From the NCBI GenBank assembly GCA_009781475.1, contig WQYB01000025.1, forward strand, positions 1 to 32,341: a stretch of DNA of 32,341 nucleotides, written 5' to 3'. A program made the position numbers and the translations under genes. Below are positions 1-7,393 of this stretch, in pieces (the stretch's first letter is position 1; each line of letters begins with the position of its first letter). The DNA is from Treponema sp. (GTDB lineage Bacteria; Spirochaetota; Spirochaetia; Treponematales; Breznakiellaceae). The notes under the pieces are model-generated. The model worked only from the letters and a program-made list of their open reading frames with translations. It was not told where the DNA came from and did not search any database.

Positions 1-431
1 GCGGGTAAAAATCTGTATCCGCCTCCAGCTACCGTAGCGTTTTTTATCCCTTCTTCAGTATCCTGTGTCGAAAATAGGCGTGTTATACTAATCTGTGTAT
101 CTTCTTCCAAAGCTCCCGGTGGTATTATTATCCTGGCTTCTTCAAGCTCTACAACACCTCCTTCAGATGCTGTTATCAATTTTGACTCGCTAGGAGCTAT
201 TAAAGGTACATACACTTCCAACATTTCTGTTTCTACATGTCGTATAACGCTCTCTAACGCTTCGTCTATTACATTTTGTGTTATTATATCCAAACCGTCA
301 GGGTATGTGTTAAAATAATAAGGAAACTTTACAAACTGTACTTCTACACTCGATAACTTAACAGGAAAGAAAAAGACACTCTGGGCAAATACTAATGTTA
401 TTGCTACTGCTTGGCTTATTATCTTTTTCAT
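1..431 (-). CDS. Secreted ZU5-domain protein, probably SpvB/RHS-type surface or toxin protein (3' end outside window)
   Basis: Only the first 143 codons are present; the gene runs off the left edge. The start ATG (431-429) has an AAGGGG ribosome site at 443-438. The N-terminus (MKKIISQAVAITLVFAQSVF) looks like a Sec signal peptide. From about residue 87 the pattern GGVVELEEARIIIPPGAL, then EEDTQISITRL, matches ZU5 domains: a beta-strand, then PPGAL, then an acidic turn and ITR. It continues into GGGYRFLP, which resembles the segment after ZU5 in bacterial SpvB/TcaC-like and RHS-repeat proteins. Those are large exported proteins, often with variable toxic C-termini and a downstream immunity gene, but the part that would decide this is missing. 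The signal peptide and start are well supported. ZU5 is recognised by pattern only, and the SpvB/RHS assignment is an inference. Confidence 0.72.
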   Translation of the reverse strand, partial: MKKIISQAVAITLVFAQSVFFFPVKLSSVEVQFVKFPYYFNTYPDGLDIITQNVIDEALESVIRHVETEMLEVYVPLIAPSESKLITASEGGVVELEEARIIIPPGALEEDTQISITRLFSTQDTEEGIKNATVAGGGYRFLP

Positions 432-437
432 AAATTT

Positions 438-491
438 CCCCTTAGCGAATTAATCATGATAAAAATATACACCATATTTTAATAATTGCAA
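438..491 (-). promoter_or_regulatory. Candidate promoter and ribosome site of the ZU5-domain gene
   Basis: Reading the minus strand, TTGCAA (491-486) is followed after 16 bp by TATATT (469-464), which ends 32 nt before the ATG. AAGGGG (443-438) lies 6 nt before the start. The surrounding DNA is very AT-rich, so chance -10 matches are common. The ribosome site is firm and the promoter is tentative. Confidence 0.4.
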
Positions 492-540
492 TACTTTTTT
501 TAAAATATTTTTATTTATTTTAAAAATTTTCTGTTTTATA

Positions 541-602
541 CAACTGTAGATGTATCATAACATCCAACTATAGTTGGATGTCGCTCATACTTTAGTTGGA
601 TT
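541..602. repeat. Perfect 20-bp palindrome with additional half-sites
   Basis: CATCCAACTA (561-570) is followed directly by its exact reverse complement TAGTTGGATG (571-580). The half-site recurs as TAGTTGGATT at 593-602 in the same orientation as the right arm. A poorer inverted copy, CAACTGTAGATG, lies at 541-552. With no spacer between the arms it is a poor rho-independent terminator. A dimeric protein-binding site some 110 bp upstream of the ZU5-gene start is more natural, but that is inference. Confidence 0.6.
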
Positions 603-884
603 TTTAACATTTTTTTGTGTATATAATATCTTCGTAAATAATTTTTAATTTTTATATATCATACTAACAGCTGTAATTGTAGTAGTAACTTCATTATATG
701 TTTTGTGAATTTTCATACAATTGTCGAACTAGAATTCCTTATATACACCCATATTTCTGTTACTTAGGAATTAATAACACTATTTAAATTAATTAAACTA
801 AATCAAACGCAAGTAAAAAATATTATCTTTTTCATCTTTTAAACAGCAAATTTAATTTTTTTTAATTTATAATTAACGCTGGAT

Positions 885-1030
885 ATACTAACATATCTAC
901 TGAGAAAAGCAGCCATATCAGAGGGGAACCTTCGTATGACCACTCAAAACATGGCTTTACCAAGCAGTGGTCATACTCGGTTGAGGTTTGACGCCTGCGC
1001 GGATTTTCGCTCACGCCTGTTATATAATTC
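885..1030. repeat. GC-richer stem-loop element, possibly a dispersed repeat or recombination site
   Basis: GTATGACCACT (934-944) and AGTGGTCATAC (966-976) are an exact 11-bp inverted repeat around a 21-nt loop. Across a small internal bulge the stem extends by AACC (927-930) with GGTT (979-982). Beyond it, ACGCCTG occurs twice in direct orientation (991-997 and 1013-1019). On the minus strand the element begins near ATATAAC and ends near GCGTTA. That recalls the simple-site boundaries of integron attC elements, although the R and L boxes do not pair well. The base composition differs from the flanks. Whether it is repeated elsewhere cannot be told from one copy. Confidence 0.45.
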
Positions 1031-1077
1031 GCAGCATACATTTTAGCTGACATTTCGTGGTAATATTTTATAATTTC

Positions 1078-1584
1078 TTAACCCTGTTCCCATTTTATAA
1101 GAATAAATAATTCATTAATATCCATAAATAATTCACCAAAAACACCATGACGTATAACTAATATACGATTATCATCTAATTTGAAATGTTCATTATAAAT
1201 ATTTGCTAATCCATCTATTTCAAATAATTCTAAATCATGCAATTTTTTTAAATAATCTATTTCGTGTTTAGAAAGTAATTCCATATAGTGAATTTTAGAA
1301 AAATCATCATCTGGGTTAAAAAAAATTAATCTGTTCTCTCTTATTCTTTTAAAAAACATTTTTTCATTACAATAAAGACCATAATCTTTTCTATTACTTT
1401 TTTCCGGAAAATAAGCAATATATTCATCGCTTCCAGAATACACACATGAAAAATATTTGTATTGTAATTCCTCTTCTATTATCCAATCTTTAGAAGACAA
1501 ACATCTATTTAACTCTACTTTATCAACGTAAGAAAATATAAATTCATCAAAATCATGTAATTTTACTCTATAATTTATTTTCAT
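1078..1584 (-). CDS. Hypothetical 168-aa soluble protein, translationally coupled to the exported protein upstream
   Basis: I do not recognise this family. The product is acidic and aromatic-rich (many Tyr, Phe, Asp and Glu) with no signal peptide or membrane segment. It has alternating strand and helix-like stretches and ends IKWEQG. Its ATG (1584-1582) lies only 3 nt after the stop of the preceding gene, with no ribosome site of its own, so it is probably translated by re-initiation. Small acidic orphans beside large secreted repeat proteins are often immunity proteins, and the ZU5 gene begins about 650 bp further on. However, the tight coupling is to the gene on the other side, so that role is only a guess. 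The GC-richer stem-loop element begins about 50 bp after its stop. Confidence 0.65.
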   Translation of the reverse strand: MKINYRVKLHDFDEFIFSYVDKVELNRCLSSKDWIIEEELQYKYFSCVYSGSDEYIAYFPEKSNRKDYGLYCNEKMFFKRIRENRLIFFNPDDDFSKIHYMELLSKHEIDYLKKLHDLELFEIDGLANIYNEHFKLDDNRILVIRHGVFGELFMDINELFILIKWEQG

Positions 1585-1587
1585 TTA

Positions 1588-2226
1588 TCAATTAGTACCA
1601 GTAAATCGTTCAAGATAAAATATAACTTCTTCGTGTTCAGATGGAAAACGAGTTTGCTCATCCATTCTCCCTGTAATTGTATATCGGTTATACATAAGTG
1701 TAGTATATTGTCTGTATCGTTCAGATTGCCCAGGGGAAATTGGATAGCAATTATATAAAATTACACCTGCTTTATATTCATTTTGAGAACGTATAAATCT
1801 TCCTTCACCATCAAGAACATAGCCAGATAAATATTGTTCCTTCTGTTCTCTAATACTTACGTTTTTATTTCTTAACTCGATATTTAAATCGATTCTTTGT
1901 GTATGAATATAGTGATGTCGATTCAACCTATATTTAAATTGAGGTATTTCAACAATACCATTCTCATTTGTAGTATATTCATAAAAATGTACAATTCTTT
2001 TTGAAATTGAATCAGCTATAAAAAATCTTTCATAACCAATTATATTAACAACAATAACATTTATTCCTTCAAGCGGTTGTCTTGTTTGTGCATCAAGTAC
2101 AGTAAGAGTTACCGGGCGATATTCTATTTCTTTATCTGAAGACCCGGCGGCATAGATACTACTGGTTATTAACAATAAACCAAATATTATAACGATAACA
2201 GGGATTCCAAAAATTATCTTTTTCAT
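1588..2226 (-). CDS. Small exported protein with a carboxypeptidase-regulatory-like (Ig-type) fold, function unknown
   Basis: The product has 212 aa with a clear N-terminal signal or anchor segment (about residues 4-27, ending SIYAAGSSD). There is no lipobox Cys, so it is either cleaved and periplasmic or membrane-anchored. Residues 37-95 read VTLTVLDAQTRQPLEGINVI, then a Tyr-rich stretch and TTNENGIVEIPQF. This is the strand pattern of carboxypeptidase-regulatory-like beta-sandwich domains (V-x-D-x-x-T-x-x-P-L-x-G-x-x-V ... T-x-x-x-G). The rest is unrecognised. The start has AGGAG inside the end of the upstream gene, whose stop is 1 nt away, so the two are co-transcribed. Such domains usually occur in surface or periplasmic proteins, and no enzymatic motif is visible. 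Confidence 0.7.
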   Translation of the reverse strand: MKKIIFGIPVIVIIFGLLLITSSIYAAGSSDKEIEYRPVTLTVLDAQTRQPLEGINVIVVNIIGYERFFIADSISKRIVHFYEYTTNENGIVEIPQFKYRLNRHHYIHTQRIDLNIELRNKNVSIREQKEQYLSGYVLDGEGRFIRSQNEYKAGVILYNCYPISPGQSERYRQYTTLMYNRYTITGRMDEQTRFPSEHEEVIFYLERFTGTN

Positions 2227-2227
2227 C

Positions 2228-3049
2228 TTATTCTCCTGTTATTATTTCATGTCTGCTTTCTTTTTCCATTCCAAGCTCTTCATGTGTAATCCTGCCGTCT
2301 GCCAATGCTTTATTACGCATTTCATAAAATAAGCCGGCTTCGGCGGTCAAATAATACGGACCAACATAAAGTAAATACAAGATACCGCATGTTAACACTG
2401 AAAGCAATAACCAGCCAAGCCAGCTTAAAGTGAAAATAAAAATCTCCCATTTATAACCTTGTGTTATGCGCATGGAAATCTTTATCGCTTCAAGAGCGGT
2501 AACTTTGGGATGAACAGCTAAAATATAAGATGTAAAATAATATGCAAAATATTTTACAATACCGGGAATAATAAGTAATAACATCCATATATATATCCAA
2601 AGTATCATCCACAACATACCGCCGAGTTTGCGGAAGAAATTAATTTTTAAACCGGAAAACATCATTCCAACAGCGGCTTTTTCGTTATTGTATATCTTGA
2701 AAAATTCACCTGTCATGTTGATAATAATTACTATAATCAAAGCAAGTAACGGAATTGCTAAAAACAGCGGAGTAGCATCATATATCTGATTCTCAGATAT
2801 ACTCTCAAAATAATATTGTATTAAAATAAATACTGTATATATAAGTACAAGCAGTATAGCGGTTCCATACTGTTTAATAAAAGCGGCTTTTGCCTGCGCT
2901 TTAATTTCCTGTCTTGTTTTCATGCCCTGGCTATTATCAACTGATGATATTGATTTAATAATATATCCGCATTTAGGACAGGAAAACTCGCTATTGTAAA
3001 GAAAATTTTCATCTTGTGGTATTTCTGCATTACATTTACTGCAAACCAT
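2228..3049 (-). CDS. Zinc-ribbon plus DUF975-family integral membrane protein
   Basis: The first 30 residues hold a zinc-ribbon with two Cys pairs (CSKC at 3-6, CPKC at 24-27). About five to six hydrophobic helices follow between residues 60 and 245. The C-terminal half carries the DUF975 signature: ALEAIKISMRITQGYKWEIF, then a long hydrophobic LSWLGWLLLSVLTCGILYLL segment and VGPYYLTAEAGLFYEMR. Members of this family are uncharacterised inner-membrane proteins, and N-terminal zinc-ribbons on them are thought to mediate interaction. It sits 29 bp downstream of the antiporter and 1 bp before the small exported protein, so it belongs to the same leftward transcription unit. The family call is strong and the function is unknown. 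Confidence 0.82.
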   Translation of the reverse strand: MVCSKCNAEIPQDENFLYNSEFSCPKCGYIIKSISSVDNSQGMKTRQEIKAQAKAAFIKQYGTAILLVLIYTVFILIQYYFESISENQIYDATPLFLAIPLLALIIVIIINMTGEFFKIYNNEKAAVGMMFSGLKINFFRKLGGMLWMILWIYIWMLLLIIPGIVKYFAYYFTSYILAVHPKVTALEAIKISMRITQGYKWEIFIFTLSWLGWLLLSVLTCGILYLLYVGPYYLTAEAGLFYEMRNKALADGRITHEELGMEKESRHEIITGE

Positions 3050-3078
3050 TTTTTCTCCTGTTATATTTTTATATTATA

Positions 3079-5154
3079 TCAACTCTTTTTCTTTGTCATC
3101 AATTCTATAGCTTCATGCTGCGAAGAAGCATTTATAACAGCTTCACGCAAAGTTTCGTTTCTGAAAATCGAACCGACAGCGGCAAGAAATTGCACATAAA
3201 GTCCGCAGTCTGTTTTTGGAGATACAATTAAAATAATTACACGGGAAGATTGTCCGTCCATAGAATCAAAATTAATTCCTTCTTTGCTTATTCCTATGGC
3301 TACTGTAGTTTCTGTAATTCCATCGGTTTTTGCATGAGGAAGGGCAATACTGTGCTCCATACCGGTGCTCATTGTTTTTTCCCGTTCAAAAACATCTTCT
3401 AAAACAAGATTGCGATCCAGGAGTTTACCCTGCGCATCAAGTGAATCAACTAGTTCTGTTATTACCTGTTCTTTTGTATTACCTTTTAATTCCAAAATAA
3501 AACTGCCGTGATTTATTAGAGCTAAAATATCTTTTGTAGTACGCGCTTCTGTATCCAGTAAGTTCTTTTTCATCTTTGCAGGATCAGCGGATGTTTTTAG
3601 TTTTTCAATACTGCTTGAAAGTTCCAATATAACTTCGTAGATTTCATTTTTTACAAACGGCATGTCGGTTTTGGAAGTTGTAATTGTAATGGATTTATTT
3701 TTTTCGGTTATAAATAAAGCAGTTTCGTCTTTACGCGCCTGGGTAAAACCTTTATCTTTGCTCATCGTTTGAACATAAAAACCTTCATTACGAAGTTCTG
3801 CTAAAATATTGCTTGTAACAAGGTCTGCGATTTCTCTGGTTTCAAAAACCCAGTTTTCTGAAACGCTGTTATCATCTATTTCAGGTTTTCTTGTTCCGCG
3901 TCCGGGTATCTTTAACATTAAAGCAAGGATTGGGGGACAGGCAATAATAGACAGAAAAATCATGAACACTGCGGCAGAAAAATTCTGATTATTAATTACT
4001 CCGGCTGCAAGTCCTATACCGCATGTAATCAGCGCTCCCTCTCCGCGCGGAATCATTCCGGCTCCAATACGCAATGCTCCCAAACGGTTAAACCCGGAAA
4101 TCATAGCCATAGCGCCGTTACCGATCATTTTCGCCAATACAACAGCCGCCATGAGCAAAGAGCCGAAAATTAATACAGGCGGTGTAATAATTTCGCGGAC
4201 ATTTACCATCATACCCATTATCGCAAAAAACATCGGTACAAAAAATATATATAAAGAATGAATGCGTTCATGTATAACGGCTGCAATATCCGTTTTAGAA
4301 AGTGAAAGTCCTGCAATGTATGCGCCGATGATTAATGCCAAATCCTGTTTTTCAAGTAATCCAGCCAGAATAAAAGCCACACCAAGAGCAAGTACAGAAA
4401 ACTCAATACTGTTTTTAAATATTTTTAAAAACGAAGCGAGAATCTTGGAACATAATAATAAAAGAGCCGTAGCGCCTAACCAGATGCCGAAAATCCTGCC
4501 TGCCATTAATAAAATTCCTGAAGCTGACGGCACTGATGCTGAACCTGTGCTTACAGCAGAAAAAATTCCAATAACTACCGCTAAAAGAATAATCCATAAA
4601 ACATCTTCAAAAACACCTGCCGAAATTATCGTTACGCCTTCCGGTGAATCCATTTTATTGCGTTCGGATAAAATTCTTGCGCTTATGCCGACAGATGATG
4701 TCATGGCAATTACTCCAAAGAACATACAGCGAGGATCTAAAACAGAAAATTTTAATAAAAAAGCGGCGCATAATGTCCCTGCCGCAAACGAAAGTAAAGC
4801 TCCGATAATTCCGATTAATCCGCCTTTTAATGAATAACGAAGGAACAATCTTAAGTCGGTTTCCAAACCGGAAACAAAAAGTAATACTACAGATGCAACT
4901 GTGGCAAACGAGTACAACTCAACACTTACAGCAAGACCGCTAGCTTCGGAAAATGGAAAAATGCCATTGGGAAAACCCAAACCAGGCAGTGCAATGCCGC
5001 CAAGAGCAAAGGGTCCTATCAGAACACCTGCCGAAAGTTCTCCAAGCACCGAAGGTATTTTTGCTTTCTTTGCCAAAAAACCAAACAAGCGCACGGTAAA
5101 TAAAATAATGCCTATCTGGAGAACCAGCTGGGCAACAAGATCTGTAGTTTGCAT
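3079..5154 (-). CDS. CPA2/Kef-type cation:proton antiporter with C-terminal PTS EIIA domain
   Basis: This 691-aa protein begins with about 12 membrane helices (residues 8-410) of the monovalent cation:proton antiporter-2 family. Visible family features are FGFLAKKAKIPSVLGELSAG near the N-terminus and the paired acidic/Gly segment IIGAYIAGLSLSKTDIA. A soluble linker (about 430-545) precedes a complete EIIA-type-2 domain (about 547-688) with the phosphoacceptor motif IALPHAKTD (His607). In PTS proteins that His is phosphorylated by HPr; fused to an antiporter it is expected to gate ion flux according to PTS phosphorylation state. This fusion is known among spirochaetes and other bacteria. The start ATG has no strong ribosome site. 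The gene is divergent from the AOR operon across 66 bp, and three smaller genes follow it closely on the same strand. Confidence 0.9.
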   Translation of the reverse strand: MQTTDLVAQLVLQIGIILFTVRLFGFLAKKAKIPSVLGELSAGVLIGPFALGGIALPGLGFPNGIFPFSEASGLAVSVELYSFATVASVVLLFVSGLETDLRLFLRYSLKGGLIGIIGALLSFAAGTLCAAFLLKFSVLDPRCMFFGVIAMTSSVGISARILSERNKMDSPEGVTIISAGVFEDVLWIILLAVVIGIFSAVSTGSASVPSASGILLMAGRIFGIWLGATALLLLCSKILASFLKIFKNSIEFSVLALGVAFILAGLLEKQDLALIIGAYIAGLSLSKTDIAAVIHERIHSLYIFFVPMFFAIMGMMVNVREIITPPVLIFGSLLMAAVVLAKMIGNGAMAMISGFNRLGALRIGAGMIPRGEGALITCGIGLAAGVINNQNFSAAVFMIFLSIIACPPILALMLKIPGRGTRKPEIDDNSVSENWVFETREIADLVTSNILAELRNEGFYVQTMSKDKGFTQARKDETALFITEKNKSITITTSKTDMPFVKNEIYEVILELSSSIEKLKTSADPAKMKKNLLDTEARTTKDILALINHGSFILELKGNTKEQVITELVDSLDAQGKLLDRNLVLEDVFEREKTMSTGMEHSIALPHAKTDGITETTVAIGISKEGINFDSMDGQSSRVIILIVSPKTDCGLYVQFLAAVGSIFRNETLREAVINASSQHEAIELMTKKKS

Positions 5155-5220
5155 ATTACTACTGTACTTTATTAATTAATTTATTTCCAGTAAAATGTTT
5201 TAATATTCACGGGGGAATTA

Positions 5221-5643
5221 ATGCCTAAAGTACTTCAGCCTAAAGAAATGAGAAAATGCCTTGGCTGTTTTTCATGCATGAGTGTATGTTCGGTAATTAA
5301 CCATAAAAACCATTCTCTTATTAAAAGCGCAATAAAGGTTCGTACATCGGGAGGCATGGCAAGTAATTTTGTAGCTATAGTGTGCCTTGGCTGCAGCGAA
5401 CCTGCATGTATGGAAGTATGCCCTAGCCATGCTTTGGAAAAACGAAACGGCGGCGGTGTAACACTAAAGGGAGAAAAGTGTATAGGATGCCGCAAGTGCG
5501 AAGGTGCATGCAGCGTTCACGCCATAAATTTCGATGAAGAAACAAAAAAACCAATTATATGCCGCCATTGCGGAATATGCTCGCATTATTGTCCGCACAA
5601 TTGTCTTCTGATGGTAGAAACAAAGGAGGCGGGTAATGCTTAA
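5221..5643 (+). CDS. Four-cluster ferredoxin subunit of aldehyde oxidoreductase (AorA-like)
   Basis: The product has 140 aa with four complete Cys sets for [4Fe-4S] clusters: C13/16/19/23, C55/58/63/67, C87/90/93/97 and C114/117/120/124. There is no signal peptide. This is the HycB/DmsB-like electron-transfer fold that accompanies bacterial tungsten aldehyde oxidoreductases (the AorA type), where it carries electrons between the catalytic subunit and ferredoxin or another acceptor. A strong GGGGGA ribosome site precedes the ATG at 5221. The last 8 nt overlap the start of the catalytic gene (5636-5643), which indicates coupled translation and a stoichiometric complex. No FAD subunit (AorC-like) lies nearby, so electrons probably go straight to ferredoxin. 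Confidence 0.9.
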   Translation: MPKVLQPKEMRKCLGCFSCMSVCSVINHKNHSLIKSAIKVRTSGGMASNFVAIVCLGCSEPACMEVCPSHALEKRNGGGVTLKGEKCIGCRKCEGACSVHAINFDEETKKPIICRHCGICSHYCPHNCLLMVETKEAGNA

Positions 5644-7393
5644 CGAAAAATATATTAAAGTTTTATATATCGATCTTGAAACAGAAAAAATCAGAATAGA
5701 ACAGCGTGAGGATTTAATGCCCTACCTTGGCGGTGTCGGCATTGCAAGTGTTCTATTAAAAGAAAACATCAAACCGGAACTTGAACCTCTAAACCCCATG
5801 CAGCCTGTTATTTTTGCAATAGGATCAGGAGCGTATATTTTTCCGGTTCTTACAAAAACTGTCGCTATGTTTATATCACCGCTTACAGGGGAGCTGGGTG
5901 AAAGTTACGCCGGCGGAAGAATGGCAATGTCTTTGCTGATGGCAGGTTATGACGCACTAGTGTTAACAGGAAAAGCAAAAAACCACAGCTATCTTTCTAT
6001 TTCCACACACAATGTAAATATCCGCGATGCTAGAGCCATGTGGGGAATGCCTGTAAGCACTGTCGGGCAGAATGTCCGCGATAGAGAGCATCACGACGGG
6101 CGAGCAATTGGAAAAAGAACAATTATATGCATCGGACAAGCGGGAGAAAATTGCGTTGCCTTTGCAGGAGTATGCGTCGATACATACCGCCATTTCGGAA
6201 GGATGGGGCTTGGCGCATGTCTTGGCAGTAAAAATATAAAAGCAATTTCAATTTACGGCAACCGTTCTATTCCCGTATTAAACGACAAACAATATTTTAA
6301 GGTTTACAAGGATATTTATAAAAGATGCACCGAAACTGACAGTATGGCAAAGTATCATGATGTCGGCACTCCTATAAATGTTCTTCCTTTAAATAATTCT
6401 GGAGCACTTCCGACATTTAATCTTCGCGCAACATCGTTTGAACACGCAGACCAAATAAGCGGGGAAGCGTTTGCGCATAACAATCTTGTGCGCAAAATGT
6501 CATGTACGGGCTGCCCTGTCGGCTGTATTCACATCGGCATGTACCGCAGAGAGTTTGACAAAGGTCATGAATATGAAGCAATCAGCGTCGCCTACGATTT
6601 TGAACTTATATATGCGCTCGGCACTTTCCTTGGCATAAGAACAACAGATGAAATTCTGGCTATCATAGAAGAAGTAGAAGAATACGGGCTGGATGCAATG
6701 AGTACAGGCGTATGTCTTGGGTGGGCAACAGAAGCATTGGAACATGGTCATATAACCATAGATGATACAATTGTAAAACTGGAATTCGGCGAAAGCAGAG
6801 AATACATTAAAGCAATTAAATATCTTTCTACAGGCGTTAATGAATTCTACCGCGCTCTTGGTAAAGGCAGCCGTTACGCCGCTTCAAAATACGGCGGTGA
6901 AAATTTTGCAATGCAGATCGCCGGCAACGAAATGGCAGGTTATCATACAGGATACGGAGCCCTTGTCGGCGCTGCGGTAGGAGCGAGGCACTCGCATTTA
7001 TGCAACGGCGGCTACAGCGTAGACCAAAGTATGAAGGACTTTAACGAAGATGCATATATAGAAAAACTTTTTGCAGAGGAATGCGAACGCTGTATGACTA
7101 ACTCGCTTGTAATGTGTCTTTTTGCAAGAAAAATTTATGACAGGCAGACAATTCTGGATGCACTTAATTCCATCGGCTGGGATTTAACAAATGACGATCT
7201 TGGTATTATCGGAAAACGTATTTACAAAACAAAACTGGAAATAAAAAAAGCGCTTGGTTTTGAACAGGAAAAGGTAAAACTTCCAAAACGTTTTTTTGAA
7301 ACACCAAGTATGCAGGGCAAACTCGATGAAGAAACCGCGTACAGGATGATCAAAAAGTATTCCGAAAAAACCGAGGCGCTATTACGTGAATGA
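5636..7393 (+). CDS. aor: Tungsten-dependent aldehyde:ferredoxin oxidoreductase, catalytic subunit
   Basis: At 585 aa it is close to the usual family length of about 605. It is expected to interconvert aldehydes and carboxylic acids using a bis-pyranopterin tungsten cofactor and one [4Fe-4S] cluster. Visible features are the N-terminal AOR domain (YLGGVGIASVLL; GGRMAMSLLMAGYDALVLTG), the cluster ligands C290, C293, C297 (SCTGCPVGC) and C494 (LVMCLF), the pterin-binding GLDAMSTG, GLGACLGSKNIKAI, and an EYE segment and a His-rich loop (RHSHLCNGGYS) where the Pyrococcus enzyme has its active-site Glu and His. The segment AGYHTGYGALVGAAVG differs from the YDPRG form of archaeal AOR, suggesting a different subfamily and substrate. 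It is cytoplasmic. It overlaps both neighbours by 8 bp. Substrate is not deducible; fermentation-linked aldehyde or acid conversion is likely. Confidence 0.93.
   Translation: MLNEKYIKVLYIDLETEKIRIEQREDLMPYLGGVGIASVLLKENIKPELEPLNPMQPVIFAIGSGAYIFPVLTKTVAMFISPLTGELGESYAGGRMAMSLLMAGYDALVLTGKAKNHSYLSISTHNVNIRDARAMWGMPVSTVGQNVRDREHHDGRAIGKRTIICIGQAGENCVAFAGVCVDTYRHFGRMGLGACLGSKNIKAISIYGNRSIPVLNDKQYFKVYKDIYKRCTETDSMAKYHDVGTPINVLPLNNSGALPTFNLRATSFEHADQISGEAFAHNNLVRKMSCTGCPVGCIHIGMYRREFDKGHEYEAISVAYDFELIYALGTFLGIRTTDEILAIIEEVEEYGLDAMSTGVCLGWATEALEHGHITIDDTIVKLEFGESREYIKAIKYLSTGVNEFYRALGKGSRYAASKYGGENFAMQIAGNEMAGYHTGYGALVGAAVGARHSHLCNGGYSVDQSMKDFNEDAYIEKLFAEECERCMTNSLVMCLFARKIYDRQTILDALNSIGWDLTNDDLGIIGKRIYKTKLEIKKALGFEQEKVKLPKRFFETPSMQGKLDEETAYRMIKKYSEKTEALLRE

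Larger units (their letters stand above)
432..1077. other. Non-coding AT-rich gap with two structured elements
   Basis: These 646 bp contain no convincing gene. Positions 432-860 are strongly AT-rich, with A and T runs, and hold the promoter of the leftward gene plus the palindrome cluster at 541-602. Positions 880-1060 are visibly richer in G and C and hold a stem-loop element. A 63-codon open frame (1053-862, minus) spans the latter but has no ribosome site, and its translation looks arbitrary. No tRNA or IS ends were seen. Confidence 0.6.

Noticed and set aside
885-1030. Confident call of an integron attC site
   Set aside because: The boundary motifs are suggestive, but the outer boxes do not pair convincingly, and the gene before the element is coupled to its upstream neighbour, which is unlike a mobile cassette. 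No integrase is in the window.
862-1053. 63-codon minus-strand open frame as a gene
   Set aside because: It has no ribosome site and is an unlikely protein, and it coincides with an inverted-repeat element of different base composition. I treat it as an accidental frame over a structured DNA element.
4262-4837. 191-codon plus-strand open frame inside the antiporter gene
   Set aside because: It is antisense to a well-supported membrane protein gene, and its low-complexity Ser/Pro/Ala/Lys composition is typical of the opposite strand of a hydrophobic coding sequence.
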